Notes: generated by a model not told the origin, from the letters alone. 64,000 bases of DNA from Streptomyces sp. WAC08241 (GCA_007858575.1 CP042279.1:1860001-1924000); one strand, 5' to 3'. Shown: positions 1-9,891, counted from the first letter of the stretch. Made by a program: numbers and translations.

Positions 1-651
1 GCTTCACCGTCCGTACGTTCACCGCGACCGCGACCTACCGGGGCGGCGACGGAGCCGGGTCCGCCACCGGGACCAGGACGCAGCACAGCGGCACTCCCCT
101 GGCGAACCTGGCCGCCGCGTACAACAACGTGGGGTGACCGACGAGAGCGACACGGGGCCCGGGAACTACGACGGCGAGGGCAACAGCTTCTCGGCGCAGA
201 AGCTCGCCGACGCCGGGCTGCGTCCCGGCGGGACCGTCGACGCCCTGGGCGCCGAACTGCGCTGGCCGGACGTGCCGAGCGGGACCAGGAACAACGTCTC
301 CGCCGCGGGCCAGGCCGTCGCCCTGAGCGGTACGGGCACCCGGCTCGTCTTCCTCGGCTCGGGCGTCACGAGCGGGGCGTCGGGCACCGCGACCGTGTAC
401 TACACGGACGGAACGAGCAGTACCGGCCCGTTCGGGTTCCCGAACTGGTCGTTCGATCCGGCGAACGCCCACGGGGCGACCCTGGTGGCGTCGAGCGACG
501 GACGCAACCGGCCCGGCGGGTACGGAAACGCCGGCATCGCGTACCGCGTGTTCGCCCACTCGATCCCCTCGACCCCGCCAAGCGGGTGGAGTTCGTGGTG
601 CTGCCGGGCAACGGCACCATCCACCTCTTCGACCTGGCCATCGGGCGGTGA
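1..651 (+). CDS. C-terminal part of a secreted glycosidase (5' end outside window)
   Basis: The visible part is about 216 residues of a beta-rich domain found at the C-terminus of Streptomyces secreted carbohydrate enzymes, for example GH92 alpha-mannosidase-like proteins. Landmarks are AAYNNVG, GNYDGEGNSFSAQ, WPDVPSG and a final HLFDLAIGR. This domain probably binds sugar or packs on the catalytic module, and the protein should act outside the cell. The catalytic part is not in the window, so the enzyme class is inferred. The frame breaks twice, near 132 (one G short in a G run) and near 569 (one C short). After both corrections it stays open to the TGA at 649-651. Confidence 0.6.
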   Translation, partial: ASPSVRSPRPRPTGAATEPGPPPGPGRSTAALPWRTWPPRTTTWGDRRERHGARELRRRGQQLLGAEARRRRAASRRDRRRPGRRTALAGRAERDQEQRLRRGPGRRPERYGHPARLPRLGRHERGVGHRDRVLHGRNEQYRPVRVPELVVRSGERPRGDPGGVERRTQPARRVRKRRHRVPRVRPLDPLDPAKRVEFVVLPGNGTIHLFDLAIGR

Positions 652-683
652 GGGGCGCCACGGCCGTTCATTAGGGTGAACCC

Positions 684-1886
684 ATGCCTGCCATGCTGAG
701 TTCATCGAAAACCGCCGCCGCGCTGCGTACGGCAGCACGCGTCTCCGCCGAGTCGCTGCTGGTCCTGCTGATGGCGGCGGTGGCCCTGTGGATCCTGGGC
801 CGCATGTGGTCGGTCGTCTGGCCGCTCATAGTGGCCCTGTTCCTCACCACCATGACCTGGCCCTCGCCCGCTTCCTGCGGAGGCGCGGATGGGCGCCCGC
901 CCTGGCCGCGGCCGTGGTCACCGTCCTCTTCCTCGTGGTCGTCGCGGGCATCGTGGCGCTGATCGCGGTGCCGGTCGCGTCGCAGTCCGGCGAGTTGGCC
1001 GACGGCGTGGTCGAGGGGATCCAGAGGCTGCGCGAGTGGGCTGCCGGGCCGCCGCTGAACATCGGCGACGACCAGATCTCCGGCGCCTTCGACGCCGCGG
1101 TCGCACGGGTCCAGGACAGCGTCGGCAGCATGGTCACCACCGTCGTCACGGGCGTGAGCACCGTGTTCAACGGCCTCGTCACGGCCGTCCTGGCGCTCTT
1201 CCTGATGTTCTTCTTCCTCAAGGACGGCCCGCGCTTCCTGCCGTGGCTCACCCGCCAGCTTCCCGGCCGCCTCGCCACCGACGTCCCCGTCGTGGCCGAG
1301 CGCGGCTGGGAGACGCTGGGGCGTTCGTGCGCTCGCAGGCGTTCGTCGGTCTGCTCGACGCCGTGTTCATCGGCCTGGGCCTGTGGTTCCTCGACGTGCC
1401 CCTGGTGCTCCCCCTGGCCGTGCTGACCTTCGTCTCCGCGTTCGTGCCGATCGCGGGAGCCCTGTTCGCGGGTCTCGTCGCGGTGCTCATCGCGCTGGTG
1501 TCGAACGGCCTGACGGACGCGCTGCTCGTGCTCGCGATCATCGTCGTGGTGCAGCAGTTGGAGGGCAACGTGTTCCAGCCCATGATCCAGAGCCGCGGCC
1601 TCGGTCTGCACGCGGCGGTCGTGCTCCTCGCGGTGACGCTGGGCGGCAGCCTGGCCGGCATCGTGGGTAGCCTCTCGCGGTGCCCGCGGCCGCGCTGGTC
1701 GCGGTGGTCTGGAACTACCTGCGCGAACAGCTCGCCGCTCCCCCGCGGGAACCGGACGCCGGCGGTCCGGAGGCCGGCGGCCCGGACCTGAAGGCCCGCG
1801 CGCCACCGCCGCCGTGCCGTCGTAGGCCGCGTCCGGGCCCGGCCGGCGGTGTCTCGAAACGTTCCCCGTCGTCACCCGTAAGTTGA
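684..1886 (+). CDS. AI-2E family (PerM/YdiK-like) membrane transporter
   Basis: This is a polytopic inner-membrane protein of about 400 residues, the usual length for the AI-2E exporter/permease family, whose members are thought to export small molecules or ions. Helices are visible at LLVLLMAAVALWILG, ALAAAVVTVLFLVVVAGIV, the long segment around TAVLALFLMFFFLKDGP, and a C-terminal bundle starting LPLAVLTFVSAFVPIAGAL. The family-typical sequence NVFQPMIQSRGLGLHA is present. Single-base frameshifts near 858, 1320 and 1675 split it. The tail after residue 340 is proline-rich and its true stop is uncertain. The substrate cannot be told from sequence. Confidence 0.85.
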
Positions 1887-1939
1887 GGTGATGGACGGAT
1901 CACCGGACCGCCCGCCGGGTCCGGCGCCACAATGCGCGC

Positions 1940-2965
1940 ATGGACGAACACTGGAAGCGACGACTCGACGACGTACGTGCGGGGATGGTGCGGGAGGGTG
2001 ATCCCGTCGCCTGGGTGACCGAGGCCGACGCCGTCGAGGCCTCCGTACGGTATCCGCGGCTCGCCGTGCGCGGCGCGCTGTTCGGGGTGGCGGCACGGGA
2101 GGCGGGGCGGACGCCCCGTGGCGGGTGGTGATGCCGTTGCAGGACGGGATGCCGCAGCAGAGCCGGGACGGCCTGCAGTCGAAGTTCTTCTTCCGGGCCA
2201 AGGACGACACCGACGACCCGGAGGTGCGGCGCGAGCTCCTCGCGGCCGTCCGCGTCCTCGAACGGGAGCCGGTCGACGAACTCGTCGTGCTGGGCACGAC
2301 GTACCGGATCGTGCGGGGCGACGAGGTCGCGCGCACGGGCGACGACGGCCTCGAACCGCCGCGCCCCACCGATCCGGAGCCGGTCTTCCGGGTCTGGGAG
2401 CGGCAGCGCGGCGCCCGCCGCTGCCTCGACACCGGCACCGTGCTCGACCCGGAGAAGGTGCGCGGGCTCATGGCCGAGGCCCTGCGGATCGGGCTGCGGG
2501 AGTTCCACTACGTCGGAAGCGGTACCCCGCCGCCGTCCGGGCCGACTCCCGCAAGGCGGTCACCACCCATCCGGACATCGCCATGCTGCCCGTCGGCTTC
2601 GGCATCGTGGAGCGCTCCGGCGACTTCTGGCAGCCGGTCGGCTCCCTGGCGCCGACCCCGCACGAGGCGCGGCGGGACCTGTACGACGGCCTCACCGACC
2701 TGTGGGCCCTGTTGTACCAGTGGGGCGACGAAGCGGGAGCGGTACCGGCGGGCCGGTGAGCTGTTCCGGGCCGCCGAGCGCGCCGACGAGGTACGGGTGG
2801 AGGGCCGGGAGTTCCGGATCTGTCGCGTGGAGCGGATGGTCCGCTTCGGCCCCGACGGTCCCGAGGGCCGCGCCCTCGGACATCGACGAGTACGGGCCGA
2901 CGAAGATGCACCCGCGCATGGACGAGGACGGCACGCTGCACTACGAGGAGGGTGAGGAGGCGTAG
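1940..2965 (+). CDS. DUF5954 family protein
   Basis: It matches the Streptomyces DUF5954 family: an N-terminal block DPVAWVTEADAVEAS, then FRAKDDTDDPEVRRELLAA, EPPRPTDPEPVFRVWERQR and a C-terminal MVRFGPDGPEGPRPSDID-like block. It is soluble, about 340 residues, with no signal peptide and no known catalytic motif, and its role is unknown. Frameshifts near 2120, 2518, 2732 and 2870 split it into four overlapping frames. The ATG at 1940 gives the N-terminus MDEHWKRRLDDVRAG expected for the family. It stands alone, with a strong hairpin 135 bases after the stop. Confidence 0.8.
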
Positions 2966-2979
2966 GGACGAGTCCCGCG

Positions 2980-3048
2980 GCCGTGGCTCCCCGGCCGGTG
3001 ACGTCCGGACCGCGCGTGGCTCGCCCGGTCGGTGACGCCCGGGCCGCG
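2980..3048. repeat. Imperfect tandem duplication of about 34 bp
   Basis: Two adjacent copies starting cgtggctc and continuing through ggtgacg to ggaccgcg or gggccgcg lie between the DUF5954 gene and its hairpin. They differ at a few positions. The rest of the 465-base gap 2966-3430 holds only hairpins and no convincing gene. Confidence 0.55.
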
Positions 3049-3099
3049 TTCCCGTGCCCGGACGGGGAGCCGTTCCCGCCGGGCACGGATACGGCCGAT

Positions 3100-3136
3100 C
3101 GGAGCGGCGCCCTCCGTCCGTGGGGGCGCCGCTCCG
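3100..3136. terminator. Strong hairpin after the DUF5954 gene
   Basis: A perfect 13-bp stem (CGGAGCGGCGCCC pairing with GGGCGCCGCTCCG) with an 11-base loop. There is no U-tract, as is usual in Streptomyces. A second weaker stem lies just upstream at about 3053-3087. Confidence 0.65.
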
Positions 3137-3430
3137 CGAAAAGCTCGTGAGCCGCGCCGGAGCGCGATCCGGGGGCCGGTGCGCGGCCGGTGTCGTACGA
3201 GCATCGCGCGGCCGTCACGGAGCCGTCACACCGCCGTCGTCGCCCCATCGAACGCGCCGACCTCAGAACGGCCTGAACCCGTACGGTTCGACTCCCTTCC
3301 CCGCACCGGCGTTGATCACGCCTTTTCCGCCTCACGTACTGCGCTGGCCGGTGGCGGGCGCCCTCGCGCCCCGACCGGAGACGATCGATCCACCCCATCC
3401 CGAACCCCCTGGGGAGACGTGCGCGCACAT

Positions 3431-5127
3431 GTGAAGAGAGCAGGCGCCTTCACCGTCGCGGCGGCCGCTTCGCTGGCCCTGACGACGGGCACGACCGGCC
3501 CCGCGACGGCCGCACCGGACATCACCCGCGTCGGCGGCGACCAGCGGATCCCGCTCGTCACCGGCGACCGCGTGGTGGTGGACGCCACCGGCCGGATGGT
3601 GGGCTTCGAGTCCGCCGAGGGCCGCGCGCACATACCCGTGGAGATACGGCGCACCGGGGACCACACCCTGGTGGTGCCCGCCGACGCGCAGCGCCTGATC
3701 GCCACGGGCAGGCTGGACCAGCGGCTCTTCGACCTCGACGCGCTCACCGACCCGAGGCTGCGCGAGAGCCACCGCGACGGGCTCAAGCTGATCGTGCGGT
3801 ACGAAGGGAGCGCCACCGCCGCCGCGCGGACCGGGGTGCGCACGGCCGGCGAGACCCGGCTGCGGCGCACGTTCCCGACTCTCGGCGCCGACGCGGTCCG
3901 GGCCTCGCGGGACGACCTGGCCGAGGTGTGGGAGGCGCTGACCGACCGGCGGAAGGACGGCGTGCGCGCCACCGACATCGGCCGGGTCGGCAACGGCTGG
4001 GTCCTCAGGGGCTTCACCGGCTTCCGCACCGCCCACGCGGGCCCGGCCGTCACCGACGGCTCGCTCCTGCAGACCTGGGACGCGCACTTCCTCGAGGACG
4101 CCGCCAGCCAGTACGCGGTGGCCTTCGGCGGCAAGGTGAGCAGGGTCGCGACCGGATATACCCGGCACGTGAAGGGGAACGAGCTGGCCACGCTGAAGGT
4201 CGGCCTCGGCGCCTCCGCTCCGGGGAAGTCCGCCTCGCCTCCCCGTACGCCCACCTTCCCGGCGCGCCGGAGGGCAACGGGTTCTCCGCGCCGCAGTGGA
4301 CGCCGGGCACGCGCACCTTCCACGTCTCCACCGGCGACGGGATCACGTGGCTCACCCGGTTCAACCAGACCGGCGAGCCGGACGAGTGGGGCCACCCGGC
4401 CCTCGAGGGGGCCTACGAGACGGTCCGGCCGAAGCGCTACGAGGCCGGCGGGACGTACCGGGAGACGTTCAACACCGGGGTCTTCGGCCCCTCCTGGGCG
4501 AGGGCATGGGCGTCTTCCGCACCGCCCCCGACCCGGACACGGGCGAGCAGCGGCTCGTCGGCGCCCTGCCGCTGCTCGCCGACGGCGAGGGCCACGCGGG
4601 GAGCACGCGCTACACCTCGGCCACGTCGGCGCTGTACCGCGACGGCGTCGAGGTCGGCCGGAACGACGACCCGCTGAGCGGCTCGCAGCCCTTCACCGTC
4701 GGCGCCGCCGACGCCGAGTACCGGCTGACGGCCTCCGTGGAACGCCCGGCGGACGTCGCCGCGGCCTCCACCCGGGTCGACGCCGGCTTCACGTTCCGTT
4801 CGAAGCAGGTCGCGGCCACCACCGCCCTGCCGGTGTCGACGGTCCGCTTCGCGCCCCCGTCGACCTCGCCTCGCGCCTTCCCGCGGGCGTTCCGGTCCTG
4901 GTGCCGGTGACCGTGCAGGCGCGGCGGCCGGCGGGAACCTCAAGGCGCTCGCCGTGTCGGTGAGTCACGACGACGGGAAGTCCTGGAAGTCCGTGGAGGT
5001 CCGGGGCGGCCGGATCTCCGTGAAGAGCCCGCCGAAGGGCGGCGGCATCGCCCTCTCCGCCGAGGTCACGGACAAGCAGGGCAACACGTCGACCCTGACG
5101 ATCCACAACGCGTGGTACGGCAAGTGA
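3431..5127 (+). CDS. Secreted subtilase-like protein lacking the S8 catalytic domain
   Basis: The GTG at 3431 gives a signal peptide starting VKRAGAFTVAAAASLALTTG and ending near TAAPD; a GGGGAG sits 14 bases upstream. Residues about 30-190 resemble the pro-region of large Streptomyces S8 peptidases (IPLVTGDRVVVDATGRMVG, HIPVEIR, RLDQRLFDLDAL). Residues about 210-565 match their C-terminal region (YEAGGTYRETFNTGVFGP, VDAGFTFRS, LALPVSTVRFAPP-like, VSHDDGKSWKSV). The DTG, HGTH and GTSMA motifs of the protease core are absent, and the pro-region runs straight into C-terminal sequence after IGRV near 3990. Frameshifts occur near 4235, 4497, 4857 and 4925. It is either a non-catalytic relative or an internal in-frame deletion. 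Confidence 0.7.
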
Positions 5128-5588
5128 CGCCGGCCGCCTGACCGTTCCGTCCCGGCCCGGTGCCACCGCCTCGGGCGGCACCGGGCCGGGGTGCGTCCGC
5201 ACCCGGCTCCTCCGCCGCCACCACGACCTGGTACGCGTCCTCGTAGAGGACCCTGCCGGGGTTCGGGGACTCCAGGCGGTGGCACTCGACGCCGTGGGCG
5301 GCGAGGAGTTCCAGGTAGCCGTCCACGCGCTCGATGAGGTGCCGGGCGGACGTCTTGAACCAGGCGACGGCGCCCGGATGCAGCCGGGGGTCGTACACGG
5401 CGGGGTCCACGTGGGCCGGATCGGGGTAGTTGGCGTCGTACCAGTCGTTGCCGGCCCTCCAGAACCGGTACTGCTCGTCGGTCAGCCTGCCTTGTGCCGC
5501 CGGCTCGTTGGCGAGCACGAAGACACCGGGAAGTGCCCCGCGGATGCCTCACCACTCCTTGGAACCGGACGAACGAGGTCTGCTCCAC
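5066..5588 (-). CDS. Conserved hypothetical protein, small soluble
   Basis: The recognisable core runs VFVLANEPAAQGRLTDEQY, FWRAGNDWYDANYPDPAHV, a LHPGAVAWFKTSARHLIERV block and VLYEDAYQVVV. I have seen similar uncharacterised Streptomyces proteins but know no function. The GTG at 5588 has GGGGAGAG just upstream, and one frameshift near 5538 is needed to join it to the core. The end is uncertain: no stop appears before the convergent neighbour, so the last 40 residues (low-complexity Gly/Arg) may be read-through caused by another missing base near the hairpin. Confidence 0.5.
5152..5189. terminator. Hairpin between convergent genes
   Basis: A long GC stem (CCGGCCCGGTGCC, then CCGCC, TCGG loop, and the complement) lies 25 bases after the stop of the subtilase-like gene. 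It can serve both strands. Confidence 0.7.
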
Positions 5589-5701
5589 GGATCTCTCCCC
5601 TGCGTCGTCGGACCAGCACCCTGACCGGCGCCCTGCCGTGCCCGTGTCTGGGGCCGCGCCGGGCTCCTCCTCCGAAGGGGCAGCCCGTCGAGGAACTTCG
5701 C

Positions 5702-5720
5702 GTGTTCAGGGGTTGAACAC
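5702..5720. promoter_or_regulatory. Palindromic operator candidate GTGTTCA-N5-TGAACAC
   Basis: Perfect 7-bp arms around a 5-base spacer. It lies about 115 bases upstream of the minus-strand hypothetical gene and 225 bases upstream of the GH3 gene, in the gap 5589-5944, which holds no gene. The regulator is unknown. Confidence 0.4.
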
Positions 5721-5818
5721 ACAGGGGCCTCGCGAGGGGAGCCGCGCAGGTTTCAGTCGTTGTCCGCGTTGACTCTTGACGACGCGACGGGCTGACGGTT
5801 GACTCGCCCGCACCGCGC

Positions 5819-5832
5819 TGAGAGCGCTCCCA
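5819..5832. promoter_or_regulatory. CebR-like operator upstream of the GH3 gene
   Basis: The 14-mer TGAGAGCGCTCCCA differs at one base from the known CebR box TGGGAGCGCTCCCA. CebR is the LacI-family repressor of cello-oligosaccharide uptake and hydrolysis genes in Streptomyces. It ends 112 bases before the GH3 start, a normal position for repression of a beta-glucanase/beta-glucosidase gene. Confidence 0.65.
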
Positions 5833-5944
5833 AAGCGGTCCCGGCAGCGATGTCGTTCCTCGACGCGGAGTCCCCCGGTCGCGAGCCGCGTTCGTGAAGT
5901 GATCGAAGGGTCCCGCCCGTACCGCCCGTACCGAAGGAGCCGCA

Positions 5945-8900
5945 ATGCCACGCACCAGACACCAAAGCCGCCTCGGGAACCGCGTCTGGGGCAGAACCGC
6001 GACGGCGGTGGTCACCGCCGTCGCGGTGCTCGGCGGGCTGCTCGCCGGGGCGCTGCCGAGCGCGGCCGCCGCCGACGAGCCCGCACCGGTGGCCGTCGAC
6101 CGGTTCGAGGGGGAGGTCCCCTTCGGCAACCCGCCGGCGGAGGGCATCTTCACCTGGGGCAGCGACGCCGACGACCACCCGGCGCTGCGGCTCGCCGAGC
6201 GCGCCGACGCGCCCGAGGGCTCCAAGGTCCTGGAGGGCACGTTCGACATCAGCGGCTGGGGCGGCTTCACCCACGACTTCGCCTTCGACCGGCCGGCCCA
6301 CGACTGGACCGCGTTCAAGGGCATACGCTTCTGGTGGTACGGCCAGAACACCGCGCCCCTGCCGCCCGGTTCGGGCAAGCGGATCAACTTCGAGCTCAAG
6401 GACGGCGGCGCCAACGGCGAGGCGTCCGAGCTGTGGACCACGTCCTTCACCGACGACTGGGAGGGCTGGCACCTCGTCGAGATCCCGTTCTCGGAGTTCC
6501 GGTACCGGGCCGACTACCAGCCCGTCGGCGGCATCGACCAGATCCTCGGGCTCAACGAGATGTGGGGCTACGCCCTGACCCTGCCGCCCGGCTCCCCCGG
6601 CTCGTTCGCCCTGGACGGGATGGAGCTGTACGGCAAGGCGGAGCCCGCGCTGAACACCAAGGTGATCACCGACGCCGCCGTGTACCCGGTGGCCGAGGGC
6701 GGCAGCGCGCGGGTGAAGGTGTCGGTGGCCACCACCGGTTCGGGCCGCGTCGGCGAGCCCGTCACCGTCACGTACACCACCGGAAGGGGACCGCCGAGGC
6801 CGGAAGGACTACGCACCGGTCAGCGGCACCCTGACCTTCCCGGCCGGCACCCCGTCCGGCACCTCGCAGACCGTCACCGTGGCGACGAGGAAGGACGGCG
6901 CGGCCGAGGAGGCCGAGACGATCCCGCTCGCCCTGGACGTGACCGGCGCCAAGGCGCCCGCCGAGACGCCGCAGGTCGTCGTGGACGCGCACGGCCTCCC
7001 GTACCTCGACAAGCGGCTGCCGGTGAAGAAGCGGGTCGCGGACCTCCTCGGGCGGATGACCCTGGAGGAGAAGGTCGGCCAGATGACCCAGGCCGAGCGC
7101 AACGCGCTGCGGTCGCAGGGCGACATCGCCTCCCACCGGCTCGGCTCGCTGCTCTCCGGCGGCGGCTCGGTGCCGACGCCCAACACGCCCGAGGCGTGGG
7201 CGAGGATGATCGACGCCTACCAGCTCAGGGCGCGGGCCACCCGCTTCCAGATCCCGCTGATCTACGGCGTGGACGCGGTGCACGGGCACAACAACGTCAT
7301 CGGCGCGACGATCATGCCGCACAACATCGGCATCGGCGCCGGGCGCGACCCGAAGGTCGCCGAGCGGACCGGGGCGGTCACCGCCAAGGAGGTCCGGGCC
7401 ACCGGCATCCCGTGGGACTTCGCCCCTGCCTGTGCGTCACCCGGGACGAGCGCTGGGGCCGTTCGTACGAGGCGTTCGGCGAGGACCCGGCCCTGGTGAA
7501 GGCCATGGAGACGGTCATCGACGGCATGCAGGGCGCGAGCAGCGGCGCGGACCTGGACCGCAACGACAAGGTGCTCACCAGCGCCAAGCACTTCGTCGGC
7601 GACGGCGGTACGGAGTTCGGGTCGTCGACGACGGGTTCGTACACGATCGACCAGGGCGTCACCAGGGTGACCCGGCAGGAGCTGGAGGCGGTGCACCTGG
7701 CGCCGTTCGCCGAGGCGGTCAGGCGCGGGGCGGGCACGGTCATGCCCTCGTACTCCTCGCTCGACGTCATCGGGGACGACGAGGGCCCGGTGAAGATGCA
7801 CGCAAACGCCGAGATGATCAACGGCGTCCTCAAGGGGCGGATGGGCTTCGAGGGGTTCGTGATCAGCGACTGGCAGGCGATCGACCAGATCCCCGGCGAC
7901 TACGCGAGCGACGTGCGGACCTCGATCAACGCCGGGCTCGACATGATCATGGTGCCGACCGACTACCAGGACTTCACCCGGATCCTGGCGGAGGAGGTCA
8001 CGGCCGGGCGGGTCGCCCGGGCGCGCGTGGACGACGCGGTCGCGCGGATCCTGACCCAGAAGTTCCGGCTCGGCCTGTTCGAGAAGCCGTACGCCGACAC
8101 CACCCACCTCTCCTCGGTCGGCTCGGCTGCGCACCGCGCCGTGGCGCGGGAGGCGGTCGCCAAGTCCCAGGTGCTGCTGAAGAACGAGGGCGGCGTCCTG
8201 CCGCTGAAGAAGTCGCAGAAGGTGTACGTCGCCGGTTCCAACGCCGACGACCTGGGCAACCAGGCCGGTGGCTGGACCATCAGTTGGCAGGGGTCGTCCG
8301 GCCGGAACACGACCGGCACGACGATCCTCGAAGGCATGCGCAGGGCGGCCCCGGACACGACGATCGACTACTCGAAGGACGCCTCGGCCGCGACCGGGGG
8401 ATACGACGTCGGGGTCGTGGTGGTCGGCGAGACGCCGTACGCCGAGGGCATCGGCGACGTGGGCAACGGCCACGACCTGGAGCTGACGGCGGCGGACGAG
8501 GCGGCGGTGGACAAGGTCTGCGCGGCGATGCCGTGCGCGGTCCTGGTCGTCTCCGGGCGGCCGCAGTTGATCGGGGACCGGCTCGGGGCGATCGACGCCC
8601 TGGTGGCGTCCTGGCTGCCCGGCACCGAGGGCGACGGCGTGGCGGACGTGCTGTACGGGACGCGGCCGTTCACCGGCCAGCTCCCGGTCACCTGGCCGAA
8701 GTCCGAGGCGCAACTGCCGATCAACGTCGGTGACGCCTCGTACGACCCGCAGTTCCCGTTCGGCTGGGGCTGACGACCCGGCCGGTCCCGCAGGCCGGGG
8801 GCGAACTGACGCTCAAGGCGATCGGGATCGCGGCCAAGGTGCTCCAGGCGGCCGGGCGCGGGACGTCCCCGGAGGGCCGGGAACTGCTGTCCCGGGCGCG

Positions 8901-9039
8901 GGACGTCGTCCAGAAGAGGATCGGCCAGGACGTCACCCCGGCGACGGCCAAGCCGTTCGCGGAGGCGGACCGGCTGCTGCTCTCGGGCGACCTGACGGGC
9001 GCGGTCGCACGGCTGACGACGGCGTACCGGGCGGCCTGA
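5945..9039 (+). CDS. Secreted glycoside hydrolase family 3 beta-glucanase/beta-glucosidase with CBM11-like and Calx-beta modules
   Basis: It has a signal peptide (MPRTRHQSRLGNRVWG to SAAAADEP), then a CBM11-like domain (about 45-240), a Calx-beta-type linker (about 240-330) and a GH3 catalytic region. GH3 signs are IYGVDAVHGHNN, SAKHFVGDGGT and GFVISDWQAI, whose Asp is the likely nucleophile, plus a C-terminal lobe with WTISWQG and VVVVGETPYAEG. It should cleave beta-1,4/1,3-glucans or cello-oligosaccharides outside the cell. Frameshifts lie near 6783 and 7427. The TGA at 8771 looks false: adding one G to the GGGG run lets the protein continue LTTRPVPQAGGELTLKAIGI to a helical tail ending at 9039, as in longer homologues. 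A CebR-like box upstream suggests control by cello-oligosaccharides. Confidence 0.85.
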
Positions 9040-9054
9040 CGAGGTGTGCGCGCA

Positions 9055-9083
9055 AGGGCCCTTCCCGTATCCGGGGAGGGCTC
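9055..9083. terminator. Hairpin after the GH3 gene
   Basis: A stem of about 12 bp around a TATC loop (AGGGCCCTTCCCG with CGGGGAGGGCTC, including a G-U pair). A second perfect 7-bp stem, GCCGGCG/CGCCGGC, follows at 9091-9108. Confidence 0.6.
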
Positions 9084-9144
9084 TTCCTCCGCCGGCGAGA
9101 ACGCCGGCGGGGGCGGTTCGGGGAAACCGGGGTAGAAGGGCGGC

Positions 9145-9438
9145 ATGGACAGCTCTTTCTGGATCGTGGTGGCCGTCGTCCTCGCGCTCGTGGTGGCGGG
9201 ATACGCGGCCGTCCTGCTCGTGCGCGTCTTCCGGGCCCGCAGGCTGCTGCTCGACGCCGGCGTCCCCTTGCAGTCCAAGGCCCTCTTCTGGGCGGCCGTG
9301 GTGTACACGGTGTCGCCGGTCGACCTCATCCCGGACCCGGTCTACCTGGACGACGTCGGCGTCCTCCTGCTGGCCCTGCGGGCCCTGCACTCGGCGGCGG
9401 CCAGGAGCAGGGCGGACCGCGGGGAGCTGAAGGGCTGA
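9145..9438 (+). CDS. DUF1232 (YkvA-like) small membrane protein
   Basis: An intact 97-residue protein with an N-terminal membrane helix (SSFWIVVAVVLALVVAGYAA) and the DUF1232 core: SKALFWAAVVYTVSPVDLIPDPVYLDDVG. The SPxDLIPD motif is diagnostic of the family. Function is unknown; the topology is one or two helices in the cytoplasmic membrane. It ends directly before a strong hairpin shared with the convergent PRC-barrel gene. Confidence 0.85.
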   Translation: MDSSFWIVVAVVLALVVAGYAAVLLVRVFRARRLLLDAGVPLQSKALFWAAVVYTVSPVDLIPDPVYLDDVGVLLLALRALHSAAARSRADRGELKG

Positions 9439-9445
9439 CGCGGAA

Positions 9446-9486
9446 CGGGGCGGTCCCCGCAGCCACCGGCTGCGGGGACCGCCCCG
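9446..9486. terminator. Perfect bidirectional hairpin
   Basis: A perfect stem of about 19 bp around a 3-base loop between the convergent DUF1232 and PRC-barrel genes. Confidence 0.85.
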
Positions 9487-9501
9487 TGGTGTCCGGCCGG
9501 G

Positions 9502-9891
9502 TCAGACGGGAGCCGGCCCGCCCCCGAGCGGCCCGCCTCCGAACGGTCCGCCCGTCCGGTAGTACACGGCGATCTCCTCCCGGTACTGCCGGTCGGCGAG
9601 GTGCTTGTCGGAGTGGAACTCCGGCGCGTCCTTGATCTGCTCCTTGGTCAGGTCGAGGTGCACCTCCTGCCCCTCCAGGTCGATCCGGGTGACCGCGCTC
9701 GCCGGGATCAGCACCTCCTTGCCGAAGATCCACACCCCGGTGTCGACGACCAGATAGGAGTCGTCGACCTCGTCGGAGTGCTTGTCGACCTTGCCGATGT
9801 GCCCGTCGGACGCCTCGACCCGCCAGCCGGTCAGGTCCGTGCCCACCAGATGCCCGAACGCCTGCCCGTAGCTCCACACGTTCTCCGCCAT
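9502..9891 (-). CDS. PRC-barrel domain protein (copy 1)
   Basis: An intact 129-residue protein. The PRC-barrel core is GTDLTGWRVEASDGHIGKVD, then SYLVVDTGVWIFGKEVLIPA and VTRIDLEGQEVHLDLTKEQI. After the barrel comes a charged stretch with DAPEF and a Gly/Pro tail GGPFGGGPLGGGPAPV. PRC barrels bind RNA, pigment or protein partners; in Streptomyces these small versions are uncharacterised and often sit with stress genes. The ATG at 9891 follows GGAGGAG by eight bases. It is a clear paralogue of the gene at 35062-35430. Confidence 0.9.
   Translation of the reverse strand: MAENVWSYGQAFGHLVGTDLTGWRVEASDGHIGKVDKHSDEVDDSYLVVDTGVWIFGKEVLIPASAVTRIDLEGQEVHLDLTKEQIKDAPEFHSDKHLADRQYREEIAVYYRTGGPFGGGPLGGGPAPV

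Noticed and set aside
7262..8713. A 483-codon minus-strand frame inside the GH3 gene
   Set aside because: It has shadow composition (RRPGDR-type repeats), no ribosome-binding site, and opposes a clear catalytic domain.
9091..9108. Small palindrome GCCGGCG-N4-CGCCGGC as an operator for DUF1232
   Set aside because: It follows the GH3 terminator and has the composition of another hairpin; short GC palindromes are frequent by chance here.
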